Shown here: positions 1 through 7,042 of the stretch, piece after piece | Numbering within the stretch: the stretch's first letter is position 1 | Layout: each line of letters starts with the position of its first letter | NCBI RefSeq assembly: GCF_011926545.1 | Contig: NZ_JAATIT010000004.1 | Span: 372,001 to 436,000, forward strand | DNA length: 64,000 nt | Source: Sphingopyxis italica | GTDB lineage: Bacteria; Pseudomonadota; Alphaproteobacteria; Sphingomonadales; Sphingomonadaceae | Direction of reading: 5' to 3' | Translations under genes and position numbers: made by a program | Notes under the pieces: model-generated | What the model saw: only the letters and a program-made list of their open reading frames with translations | Told to the model about the DNA's origin: nothing | The model's database searches: none

Positions 1-40
1 AACAGGCGGCGATGCGCGTCTTGTCGCCCGCGGGGGTCAT
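1..40 (-). CDS. 5' end of a downstream operon gene (partial, unknown)
   Basis: Only the first 13 codons lie in the window; they read MTPAGDKTRIAAC and then run off the left edge. The ATG overlaps the TGA of the glutathione S-transferase gene in an ATGA arrangement, which is typical of translationally coupled operon genes. That overlap is the sole reason for calling it. No family can be assigned from so short a stretch. It would be the last visible member of the TetR-headed minus-strand operon. Confidence 0.45.
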   Translation of the reverse strand, partial: MTPAGDKTRIAAC

Positions 41-693
41 GCGTCCAGCTCGGCCATCGCCGCGGCGATCGTCACCGGCGCCTTGGCGCGCGCATACATC
101 CTGTCGAGATAGGCGCGGAGCGCGGGCGCATCGTCCAGCAGCGCCTCCTCGCGCGCCCAGTCGAGCGTGAAGGCGGCGTTGAAATCGGCCACCGTGACCC
201 GGTCGCCGACGACGAACTCGCGCCCCGCCATATGCTGCTCCAGCACCGCGACCATGCGCTTGCCGTCGCGCTTCGCCAGCGCGATCTCGTCGTCCGATTT
301 CTCGTCCTCGGCATAGAGGAACGAATGCAGCGCCACCCGCCACAGCGGCGCCTCGATCTCGGTCATCAGAAAGAACAGCCAGTGATACATCCGGCCGCGC
401 TCCTCGGCCGTATCGGGGATCAGCCCGCCGCCGGGAAAGCGGTCGCCATATTTGTCGGCGAGATAGAGCTGGATCGCCGCCGATTCGCTCACCACCATAT
501 CGCCGTCGACCAGCACCGGCAGCTTCGCGGCGGGATTGAGCACGAGGAATTCGGGCGTCAGCTGCTCGCCGGCGTGCAGGTCTACCGGGATCACTTCATG
601 CGGAAGGTCGAGTTCATTGAGGAGCCACATCGCGCGCACCGCACGGGTGGGGGGAGTGCCATAAAGTCTGATCATCTTTCCGGACCTTTTCAT
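37..693 (-). CDS. glutathione S-transferase family protein
   Basis: A 218-residue cytosolic GST. The N-terminal thioredoxin-like domain (about residues 7-85) opens with MIRLYGTPPTRAVRAMWLL and has the KLPVLVDG stretch with the cis-Pro, followed by the glutathione-contacting ES pair in VSESAAIQLYL. An all-helical C-terminal domain follows, containing the conserved VTVADF N-capping box. It presumably conjugates or reduces electrophiles with glutathione; the substrate cannot be read from sequence. I chose the ATG at 693 because GGGAGG lies about 6 nt upstream; a second Met six codons in (675) is the alternative. The open frame extends further upstream, but that part crosses a repeat. It is separated by 191 bp from the DUF1428 gene and overlaps the next gene by 4 nt. 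Confidence 0.9.
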   Translation of the reverse strand: MKRSGKMIRLYGTPPTRAVRAMWLLNELDLPHEVIPVDLHAGEQLTPEFLVLNPAAKLPVLVDGDMVVSESAAIQLYLADKYGDRFPGGGLIPDTAEERGRMYHWLFFLMTEIEAPLWRVALHSFLYAEDEKSDDEIALAKRDGKRMVAVLEQHMAGREFVVGDRVTVADFNAAFTLDWAREEALLDDAPALRAYLDRMYARAKAPVTIAAAMAELDA

Positions 694-699
694 CTCGAT

Positions 700-875
700 C
701 CTCCCTGTGGCGAAGCCATGGGGAGGGGGACCGCTCGCGAAGCGAGGGGTGGAGGGGCCGCGACGTCGCGCCATCGCCCCTCCGTCAGCCCTGCACCGTC
801 GGCGCAGTTTACCCTGAGCGCCTGCAAGGCAGTCGAAGGGGGCTGCCACCTCCCCATCGCTGCGCGACAGGGAGG
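700..875. repeat. palindromic element with 27-bp inverted termini
   Basis: This fills the gap between the DUF1428 gene and the GST gene. Positions 700-726 and 849-875 are inverted copies of one 27-bp unit (both begin CCTCCC and end GGGAGG, with three mismatches), and each unit can also fold on itself. The interior contains ACCCTGAGCG and GCAGTCGAAGGG, words that look like parts of other sphingomonad intergenic repeats. There is no transposase, so it is a MITE- or REP-like element. Its right-to-left reading contributes the GGGAGG Shine-Dalgarno sequence of the GST gene. Confidence 0.7.
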
Positions 876-884
876 AGCAGAGCA

Positions 885-1616
885 TCAGGCCTCGACGATC
901 GGGACGAAACCGCCATAGATCATGCGCGCGCCGTCGAACGGGTTGTTGTCGGGATCGGGCTTCATCCGCTCGTCGGTCATCATCTTTTCCCAGCCCGCGG
1001 TGCGCGTTTCCTTGTCGGGCCATTCGACCCAGCTATAGACGACCGTCTCGCCGTCCTTCTTGTGCGCCGCGCGGGCATAGTCGGTGACTTTGCCGTCGGG
1101 GACGTCGTCGCCCCACGCCTCGACGACGCGCGTCGCGCCATAGTCGCGGAACACCTGCGACGCCTTTTCGGCCATCGCGCGATAGGCGTCCTTGTTCGCG
1201 TCGGGAACGGGAACGATGTAACCGTCGGCATAGCCGGTCTTACCGTCGGCCCCACCTTTCCCGGCGTCGTCGACGATCGAATCGAAACCGCCGATGATCA
1301 TCCGCTTGCCGTCGAACGGCATCTCGCCGCCCATCTGTGCCATGCGCGGGTCGCTCATCATCTTTTCATTCGCGGCGTCGCGCGTCGCCTTGTCGGGATA
1401 TTCGAACCAGCTGAACACGACGGTCTCGTCGGGCTTCGCCTGCACCGCGCCCTTGAAATCATTGACCTTGCCGTCGGGGACGTCGTCGCCCCAGCATTCG
1501 ACCATGCGCGCGACGCCGAATTCCTTGAACAGCGGCGCCGCTTCGGCGGCATGTTTCCGGTACGCTTCCTTGTTGGCGGTCGGCACCGCGACCACAAATC
1601 CTTCTACATAGGTCAT
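885..1616 (-). CDS. tandem DUF1428 (YbaA-like) protein
   Basis: A 243-residue protein made of two copies of a DUF1428 domain, residues about 1-115 and 128-243. The copies align clearly: VEGFVVAVPTANKEAYRKHA against ADGYIVPVPDANKDAYRAMA, then GDDVPDGKVNDF against GDDVPDGKVTDY, and each ends near FDGKRMIIGGFD or FDGARMIYGGF. DUF1428 members usually hold one domain of about 115-120 residues with a ferredoxin-like dimeric fold, so this looks like an internal duplication that makes a covalent pseudo-dimer. Biochemical function is unknown. It sits 32 bp after the upstream GST gene in the same operon, which suggests a role in the same stress response. Confidence 0.88.
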   Translation of the reverse strand: MTYVEGFVVAVPTANKEAYRKHAAEAAPLFKEFGVARMVECWGDDVPDGKVNDFKGAVQAKPDETVVFSWFEYPDKATRDAANEKMMSDPRMAQMGGEMPFDGKRMIIGGFDSIVDDAGKGGADGKTGYADGYIVPVPDANKDAYRAMAEKASQVFRDYGATRVVEAWGDDVPDGKVTDYARAAHKKDGETVVYSWVEWPDKETRTAGWEKMMTDERMKPDPDNNPFDGARMIYGGFVPIVEA

Positions 1617-1648
1617 CTTCTCTCTCCTTTAGGGGGGTGGAGGGGGTT

Positions 1649-2323
1649 TCAGGCGGCGGGTGGACCCGCTTCGTCGCTGAAGGCGGCAAGCTGCGCGTCC
1701 ATCGCGCGCTGGAAGGCGGGCCGCGCGAGGCAGCGGTCCAAATAAGCCTGCAACCGCGGCTGCTCGGCGATCAGCCCGGCTTCAACACCTTCGCGCAGCA
1801 CCGTCGCCATCGCGATGTCGGCGACGCTGAACGCGCCCGTCAGATATGGCTTGTCGCCCATCGCATCGTTCAGGCGGCCGAGCCGGCCCTGGATGAATTC
1901 GATCAGGCTCGGGCGGCGCAGCTTCGCCCATTCCTCGTCGCTGGCGAAGATGTCGACATTGCCCAGCTCGAACAGCATCGGCTCGACGCTGTTGTATGCG
2001 GCGAACAGCCAGGCGAGCGTGTTGGCGCGCGCCTGCGCGTCGCGCGGCATCAGCCGTTCGTCCTTCTCGGCAAGGTGGAGCAGGATCGCGCCGCTCTCGA
2101 ACAGGCGCACGCCATTGTCGTTGAGCACCGGCACCTGTCCCCACGGCTGGAACAGGAAATGGTCGGCGGGACGGTTGACCGCGCTGATCAGATGCTCGGA
2201 ATAGTCGAGGCCGATTTCCTCGCACGCCCAGCGCGGGCGCAGGTCGCGGACATAGCCGCGCGCGAAGTCGGGGACCCAGTCGAACGCGGTGACTTCGATC
2301 TTGCTGTCGGGGTTTACGGGCAT
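1649..2323 (-). CDS. glutathione S-transferase family protein
   Basis: A 224-residue GST distinct from the one at 37-693. The N-terminal thioredoxin fold (about residues 10-92) has the GQVPVLNDNG segment and then FESGAILLHLAE, where the ES pair would bind the gamma-glutamyl part of glutathione. The C-terminal helical domain contains FSVADIAMATVL, matching the N-capping box. The usual catalytic Ser/Cys position near residue 14 is not obvious (FDWVPDFARGYV), so the chemistry is uncertain. It lies 33 bp downstream of the hydrolase gene and 32 bp upstream of the DUF1428 gene, all on one strand and most likely co-transcribed. Confidence 0.88.
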   Translation of the reverse strand: MPVNPDSKIEVTAFDWVPDFARGYVRDLRPRWACEEIGLDYSEHLISAVNRPADHFLFQPWGQVPVLNDNGVRLFESGAILLHLAEKDERLMPRDAQARANTLAWLFAAYNSVEPMLFELGNVDIFASDEEWAKLRRPSLIEFIQGRLGRLNDAMGDKPYLTGAFSVADIAMATVLREGVEAGLIAEQPRLQAYLDRCLARPAFQRAMDAQLAAFSDEAGPPAA

Positions 2324-2356
2324 GGCGAAACTCCTCTCCTTATCTTCTTGGGGGGA

Positions 2357-3325
2357 TCAAAAGGACGGCGGCGGCGGCGCCTTGTCGTCGAGGAAGGGCG
2401 TCACCATCGCGGCGATCGTCGCCGCTTCGCCCATGATGCCGATGTGCGACGTCGCGGGCAGGATCGCGAGCCGAGCGCGCGGCGGCGCGGTCAGGAAACC
2501 CTGCGTCGCCGCACCGACGTCGCCGCCGCCGCGCAGCTTGAACAGCGCGATGGCATGGTCGAGCGTGACGCCGTCGGCGTCGCCGACGATCACCATCGTC
2601 TTGCCGGGAATCCGCCGCACATCCTCGTCGGACCAGCCGAAGGGCCTGGCGTCGAGCGCCTTCACCTTCTCGATCATCGCCCCGAACTTTTTGGGACTCG
2701 GCGACAGGCGCTTATATTCGCTCTCGATCGGGCTGCCGGCAAAGGCCTCGGGGGTCAGCTTGCCGATGACGGTCAGCACTTCGGGATACCAGCCGTCGAG
2801 CCGCGAGGTGCCCGACAATATCACCTGCTTGCCGGTCTTGTCGGGATGGCGGACCGCCAGCGCGATCGCCAGCGTGCCACCCATCGAATAGCCGAGGACG
2901 TCGGCCTTTTTGACGCCGAGTTCGGCGAGCACCGCGGCGGCATCGTCGGCCATGCGTTCGTAACTGAGTTCGCTTTCGACCCCGCTCGAGCGGCCCTGGC
3001 CGCGCGCATCGATCGCGATCACCGGGCGCGAGGCGGTGAAGGGCGCGATCAGCGGCATCATCGCATCGCCCGACATGAAGGATCCGTGGAGGACGAGCAG
3101 CGGGCGCTTGCCGCTGCCGAGGTCGCCGTGCAGCTGATAGTGGATCGCGGCGCCGGCGACATCGACATGACCGCGCTTCGGTTCGTTCCGGGGCGCGTCG
3201 GCGGCCGGCTGGCTCGCGGCGGGCGTCTGCGCCGCCGCCGCCCGCGGTATCGCGGCAAGGGCGGCCGCGACCGCGATCGTCGCGAAGGCGGAAGCAAGCA
3301 TGGGGAGGGGAGAGCGGCGTATCAT
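2357..3325 (-). CDS. exported alpha/beta hydrolase
   Basis: A 322-residue alpha/beta-fold hydrolase with an N-terminal signal peptide (hydrophobic residues 9-31, ending in an AAAAQ cleavage region), so it should act in the periplasm. The oxyanion-hole HG is at about 80-81 (VLHGSFMSGD), the nucleophile elbow is GYSMGG at 145-150 with Ser147, an acid candidate is in VGDADGVTL, and the catalytic His is in ATSHIGIMG near the C terminus. I chose the ATG at 3325, preceded by GAAGAGG at good spacing; an in-frame upstream Met has no ribosome binding site. Substrate unknown. It is part of the TetR-headed operon. Confidence 0.85.
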   Translation of the reverse strand: MIRRSPLPMLASAFATIAVAAALAAIPRAAAAQTPAASQPAADAPRNEPKRGHVDVAGAAIHYQLHGDLGSGKRPLLVLHGSFMSGDAMMPLIAPFTASRPVIAIDARGQGRSSGVESELSYERMADDAAAVLAELGVKKADVLGYSMGGTLAIALAVRHPDKTGKQVILSGTSRLDGWYPEVLTVIGKLTPEAFAGSPIESEYKRLSPSPKKFGAMIEKVKALDARPFGWSDEDVRRIPGKTMVIVGDADGVTLDHAIALFKLRGGGDVGAATQGFLTAPPRARLAILPATSHIGIMGEAATIAAMVTPFLDDKAPPPPSF

Positions 3326-3384
3326 CGAACCATCCTCTTCTTTTACAAGACGGTGTTCAGGCATATTTGCCTTTGAATGGGCGA

Positions 3385-3792
3385 TCAGGCCCGTCGCGGC
3401 GTCACCAGCAAGCGCAGTGCGGGCGAACGTAGCCACAGGCCCGCCCAAAGCATCACGCCGAGGTAGGCGCCGAACAATATGTGGCTGAACAGCGGGCTGC
3501 CGATGCGCAGGTGGGTCGCGATCGCGCCGCCGAGATAGCCGGTGATCAGGATCGCGCCGATGACGGCCGTGCGCGGCCAGATATAAAGCAGCGTCGGGAT
3601 CAGCAGCAGCAGGCCGAGCGTGTACATCGTGCCGACCTCGAGCGGCCAGCCGAGGCCGGGCGGGCTGTATTTGATCGCCACTTCGGGCGCGACGAGCTTG
3701 AGCCCGGCATCGAAGAGCAGGAAGAGGATCACGAGGCCGCTAAGCACGCGGCCGGCGATCAACTGGCCCTTGTTGGGGGTCGTATCGGTCAT
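3385..3792 (-). CDS. DoxX-like small membrane protein
   Basis: A 135-residue protein with four predicted transmembrane helices, about residues 12-30, 48-69, 74-94 and 101-121. The topology and the opening (GRVLSGLVILFLLFDAGLKL) match the DoxX-like family (PF13564 type). Such proteins often sit beside redox or detoxification genes, but their activity is not established. It lies 26 bp after the VOC gene and 59 bp before the hydrolase gene, inside the operon. Confidence 0.8.
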   Translation of the reverse strand: MTDTTPNKGQLIAGRVLSGLVILFLLFDAGLKLVAPEVAIKYSPPGLGWPLEVGTMYTLGLLLLIPTLLYIWPRTAVIGAILITGYLGGAIATHLRIGSPLFSHILFGAYLGVMLWAGLWLRSPALRLLVTPRRA

Positions 3793-3818
3793 CCTCTTCC
3801 TCCTCCCTTATGCGCCGA

Positions 3819-4253
3819 TTACGCGGCGGCTTCGGCGGGTTCGCCGGTCGGGATCGCAGTGGGGTCCATCCACATCACTTCCCAGATATGACCATCGGGA
3901 TCTTCGTAGCTGCGGCCGTACATGAAGCCGAAATCCTGCGTCGGGGTCGGGTCGGCCTTGCCGCCCGCCTTGACCGCCTTGTCGACCTGTCCGTCGACCT
4001 CGTCGCGGCTGTCGGCCGAGACGCAGAGCAGGACCTGCGCGGTCGTATGCGCGTCGGGGATCGTCTTCGACGTGAAGGTCGCCCATTTTTCGTGCGTCAG
4101 CAGCATGACGTGGATCGACCCTTCGGTGACGACCATGCACGCGGCGGTGTCGTCGGTGAAGGCGGGGTTGTTCACCGCACCGACCGCTTCATAAAAGGCC
4201 TGTGACCTTGCAAGGTCGGTCACGGGCAGGTTCACGAAAATCATCTGGGGCAT
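3819..4253 (-). CDS. VOC superfamily (glyoxalase/extradiol type) protein
   Basis: A 144-residue single-chain protein with the two beta-alpha-beta-beta-beta modules of the vicinal oxygen chelate fold. It opens MPQMIFVNLPVTDLARSQAFY and closes with SYEDPDGHIWEVMWMD, where the Glu of IWEVMW would be the C-terminal metal ligand. The MIFVNLPV opening and the MLLTHEKW segment resemble the glyoxalase/bleomycin-resistance-like subgroup often annotated as lactoylglutathione lyase relatives. Its substrate cannot be deduced. It is the first gene after tetR, 68 bp downstream. Confidence 0.87.
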   Translation of the reverse strand: MPQMIFVNLPVTDLARSQAFYEAVGAVNNPAFTDDTAACMVVTEGSIHVMLLTHEKWATFTSKTIPDAHTTAQVLLCVSADSRDEVDGQVDKAVKAGGKADPTPTQDFGFMYGRSYEDPDGHIWEVMWMDPTAIPTGEPAEAAA

Positions 4254-4321
4254 CGTCTGTCTCCTTGGGGTGGTGATGGGAAATCAGCGTGGACGGCGCG
4301 CGGCCGCAATTACCTGTCGCA

Positions 4322-5023
4322 TCATGCCGCGCCTCCGCGTCCGAACAGCATCCGGACATAACGCTTCAGGTGCGTGACGCTCTCGCGGGCGATCGCGGGG
4401 TCGTTCGTCGTCTTGGCGAGGACGAAGCTGCCCTGCAGCACCGACTGGATATGCTGCGCGAGGCCGATCGCGGTGACGCCTTCGGGGGCGCCGTAACGAT
4501 CGACCGTGGCCTGAATATCGGGGGCGAGCGCTTCGCAATAGGCGTTGATGCTCGCCTCGCACGCGGCGCGGATGCGGTCGCTCGTCGCATAGGCTTCCTG
4601 CACCATCGTGCCGACGAAGCAGGTATAATCCTCGGTGGGCCCGTCGAGCATCGCCAGGCGGAAATCGATATGGCCGAGCAACCGGCCCAGCGGATCTTCG
4701 AGCTTCACATGCGGCGGCATCTCGAACATCGGCCGCGCGCGGTCGGTCCAGCCCTCGGCCGCGGCGACCGCCAGATCCTCCTTCGACGCGAAGTGATGGA
4801 AAAAGGCGCCCTTGGTCACGCCCGCCGCCGCGCAGATCTGGTCGACCGTCGTCGCCGAATAGCCCTGCTTGCGAACGGCGGCATGCGCCGCCGCGATCAA
4901 CTTGGCCCGCGCGCTGCCGCGCGGCGCGCGCTCGCCGCGGGTGCCGCCGCCCGCCGAGGGGACGCGGGCGGCGGCTGCGGGGCTCGCTGCGGAGGGGGAG
5001 GAAGGGCGATTCGTCGTCGTCAT
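4322..5023 (-). CDS. TetR/AcrR family transcriptional regulator
   Basis: A 233-residue regulator. A 38-residue low-complexity tail rich in Ala, Ser and Pro precedes the TetR DNA-binding domain (SARAKLIAAAHAAVRKQGYS, then TTVDQICAAAGVTKGAFFHHF with the helix-turn-helix). The rest is the ligand-binding/dimerisation domain, including CFVGTMVQE. I set the start at 5023. The longer frame would start inside the promoter, and the A of this ATG lies where transcription should begin, so the mRNA is probably leaderless. It heads the detoxification operon and very likely represses it through the operator at 5031-5054. Confidence 0.9.
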   Translation of the reverse strand: MTTTNRPSSPSAASPAAAARVPSAGGGTRGERAPRGSARAKLIAAAHAAVRKQGYSATTVDQICAAAGVTKGAFFHHFASKEDLAVAAAEGWTDRARPMFEMPPHVKLEDPLGRLLGHIDFRLAMLDGPTEDYTCFVGTMVQEAYATSDRIRAACEASINAYCEALAPDIQATVDRYGAPEGVTAIGLAQHIQSVLQGSFVLAKTTNDPAIARESVTHLKRYVRMLFGRGGAA

Positions 5024-5059
5024 GTGAATCAACATACCGACCAGTTGGTATGTTGTCAA
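5024..5059 (-). promoter_or_regulatory. tetR promoter with overlapping palindromic operator
   Basis: On the minus strand, TTGACA (5059-5054) and TATGTT (5036-5031) are separated by exactly 17 bp, a near-consensus sigma70 promoter. A dyad, AACATACC at 5031-5038 and GGTATGTT at 5047-5054 with an 8-bp spacer, covers the spacer and the -10 box. This has the size and symmetry of a TetR-family operator. Transcription should start at about 5026-5023, at or next to the tetR ATG. Confidence 0.85.
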
Positions 5060-5185
5060 CGCTCGCCCGACCCCACGCTCCGCGGCACCTTCGTCACCTT
5101 CCGGAAAAGACTCGACCTTTCCGCCACATCGCCTAAAGGAGGGCTCGGAACAAAGGGGGCACATCGTGCTGTTCCGGGGGAGCAA

Positions 5186-6694
5186 ATGGTCGCAGTCGTT
5201 TCAACCACGGCCTATCTCGGCATCGAAGCGCGCGGGGTCGAGGTGCAATGCCAGGTCACGCCCGGCGTGCCGCGCTTCGTCGTCGTCGGCCTGCCCGACA
5301 AGGCGGTCGGCGAAAGCCGCGAGCGCGTCCGCGCCGCGATCGCCGCGATCGGGCTGTCGCTCCCGCCCAAGGTCATCACCGTCAACCTGTCGCCCGCCGA
5401 CCTGCCCAAGGAAGGCTCGCACTATGATCTCCCGATCGCGCTCGCTCTCCTCGGCGCGATGGGAGTCATCGACCCCGAAACGCTCGCTTCTTATGTCGTC
5501 GTCGGCGAACTCGGCCTCGACGGCCGCGTCGCGGCGTCGCCCGGCGTGCTGCTCGCCGCGATCCACGCGGGCAGCGTCGAGCGCGGGCTCATCTGCCCCG
5601 CGGTCCAGGGCCCTGAAGCCGCATGGGCGGGCAATGTCGAGGTGATCGGCGCGCCCGACCTCCTGTCGCTGCTCAATCATTTCAAGGGCAATGCGCCGCT
5701 CGCCCCGCCTGTGCCGGGCGAAGTCGAGATGCCGATCCGCACCGCCGACCTGTCGCAGGTCAAGGGACAAGAGACGGCAAAGCGCGCGCTCGAAATCGCC
5801 GCGGCGGGCGCGCACAATCTGATGATGTCGGGGCCGCCGGGCGCGGGCAAGTCGCTGATGGCGGCGTGCATGCCGGGCATCCTTCCCGACCTCACCCCCG
5901 CCGAGGCGCTCGAAGTATCGATGATCGCATCGGTCGCGGGCCGGCTCGAGGGTGGCCGCCTCGTCCGCGCCCGCCCGTTCCGCAGCCCGCATCATTCGGC
6001 CTCGATGCCCGCGCTCGTCGGCGGCGGGCTGCGCGTGCGGCCGGGCGAGGTCAGCCTGGCGCATCTCGGCGTGCTCTTTCTCGACGAATTACCCGAATTC
6101 CAGCGCGGCGTGCTCGATTCGCTGCGCCAGCCGCTCGAAACGGGCGAGGTCAGCGTCGCGCGTGCGAACGCCCATGTCACCTTTCCGGCGCGCGTCCAGC
6201 TCGTCGCGGCGATGAACCCGTGCCGCTGCGGCCATCTCGGCGATCCCGCGCTCGCGTGCAGCCGCGCGCCGCGCTGCGCCGCCGACTATCAGGCAAAGCT
6301 GTCGGGGCCTTTGCTCGACCGCATCGACCTGCACGTCGAGGTGCAGGCGGTGAGCGCCGCCGACCTCGTCCTGCCGCCCCCCGCCGAGGGCAGCGCCGAG
6401 ATCGCGGCGCGCGTCGCGGCGGCGCGCGATGTGCAGACCGCGCGCTACGCCGGGCACAAAGCCCGTACCAATGCCGAGATCGACGGTGAACTGCTCGAAG
6501 CGGTCGCGACCCCCGACGAACCGGGGCGTAAACTGCTCGCCCAGGCGGCTGAGGCGATGCGGCTGTCGGCGCGCGGCTATACGCGAATCCTGCGCGTCGC
6601 GCGGACGATCGCCGACCTTGCGGGCGCTGAAACGGTCGGGCGCATCCATATCGCCGAGGCATTGAGCTATCGCCGCCAGGCGCCGAGGAACTGA
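5186..6694 (+). CDS. comM: YifB/ComM family Mg-chelatase-like AAA+ ATPase
   Basis: A 502-residue protein of normal family length. It begins with the Lon-like N-terminal fold typical of ComM (MVAVVSTTAYLGIEARGVEV, later LSPADLPKEGSHYDLPIAL). The AAA+ core has Walker A GPPGAGKS near residues 216-223 and Walker B LFLDEL near 296-301, a cysteine cluster (CRCGHLGDPALAC, then C) near 345-365, and a C-terminal Mg-chelatase helical domain (RGYTRILRVARTIADL). ComM is a hexameric helicase that drives branch migration during natural transformation. I picked the ATG at 5186, which has a GGGGGAG ribosome binding site; the longer open frame crosses the tetR gene and is spurious. Confidence 0.93.
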   Translation: MVAVVSTTAYLGIEARGVEVQCQVTPGVPRFVVVGLPDKAVGESRERVRAAIAAIGLSLPPKVITVNLSPADLPKEGSHYDLPIALALLGAMGVIDPETLASYVVVGELGLDGRVAASPGVLLAAIHAGSVERGLICPAVQGPEAAWAGNVEVIGAPDLLSLLNHFKGNAPLAPPVPGEVEMPIRTADLSQVKGQETAKRALEIAAAGAHNLMMSGPPGAGKSLMAACMPGILPDLTPAEALEVSMIASVAGRLEGGRLVRARPFRSPHHSASMPALVGGGLRVRPGEVSLAHLGVLFLDELPEFQRGVLDSLRQPLETGEVSVARANAHVTFPARVQLVAAMNPCRCGHLGDPALACSRAPRCAADYQAKLSGPLLDRIDLHVEVQAVSAADLVLPPPAEGSAEIAARVAAARDVQTARYAGHKARTNAEIDGELLEAVATPDEPGRKLLAQAAEAMRLSARGYTRILRVARTIADLAGAETVGRIHIAEALSYRRQAPRN

Positions 6695-6996
6695 TGGAGA
6701 CTTTCCGCTTCGGGGCTGAAATCATCGAATGGCGCGGGCCGGCGCCCTTCCTTTTTGCGGTCGTTCCCGACGAGCATATCGGCGCGATCCGCTATGCCGC
6801 GATGACGGCAAGCTATGGTTGGGGCGTTGTGCCGGCGGTGGCGACGATCGGCGGGACGGAATTCGCGACGTCGCTTTTCCCGCGCGACGGGAGCTATTTG
6901 TTGCCGGTCAAGCTAGCGGTGCAGAAAGCGGAGAGCATTGGCCTCGGCGACCGGGTCGCGGTCGCCATGCGGGTCGGCCGACCCGCCGCGCGCTGA
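6694..6996 (+). CDS. DUF1905 domain protein
   Basis: A 100-residue protein consisting of one DUF1905 beta-barrel domain (starts METFRFGAEIIEWRGPAPFLFAVVP and ends GLGDRVAVAMRVGRP). Its ATG shares one base with the comM stop codon (TGATG), so it is probably translated by coupling to comM. The biochemical role of DUF1905 is unknown, and I see no catalytic motif. Confidence 0.85.
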   Translation: METFRFGAEIIEWRGPAPFLFAVVPDEHIGAIRYAAMTASYGWGVVPAVATIGGTEFATSLFPRDGSYLLPVKLAVQKAESIGLGDRVAVAMRVGRPAAR

Positions 6997-7042
6997 AGAG
7001 AATTTGCCCTATGGCAAAGAATTCACAACACATTGATGCCAT

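Noticed and set aside
1637..3376. Plus-strand 579-codon frame across a GST and hydrolase gene
   Set aside because: It is antisense to two clear families and carries no motif of its own.
4289..5185. N-terminal extension of comM by 299 codons
   Set aside because: It is antisense to tetR, and comM homologues begin at MVAVV, which has its own ribosome binding site.
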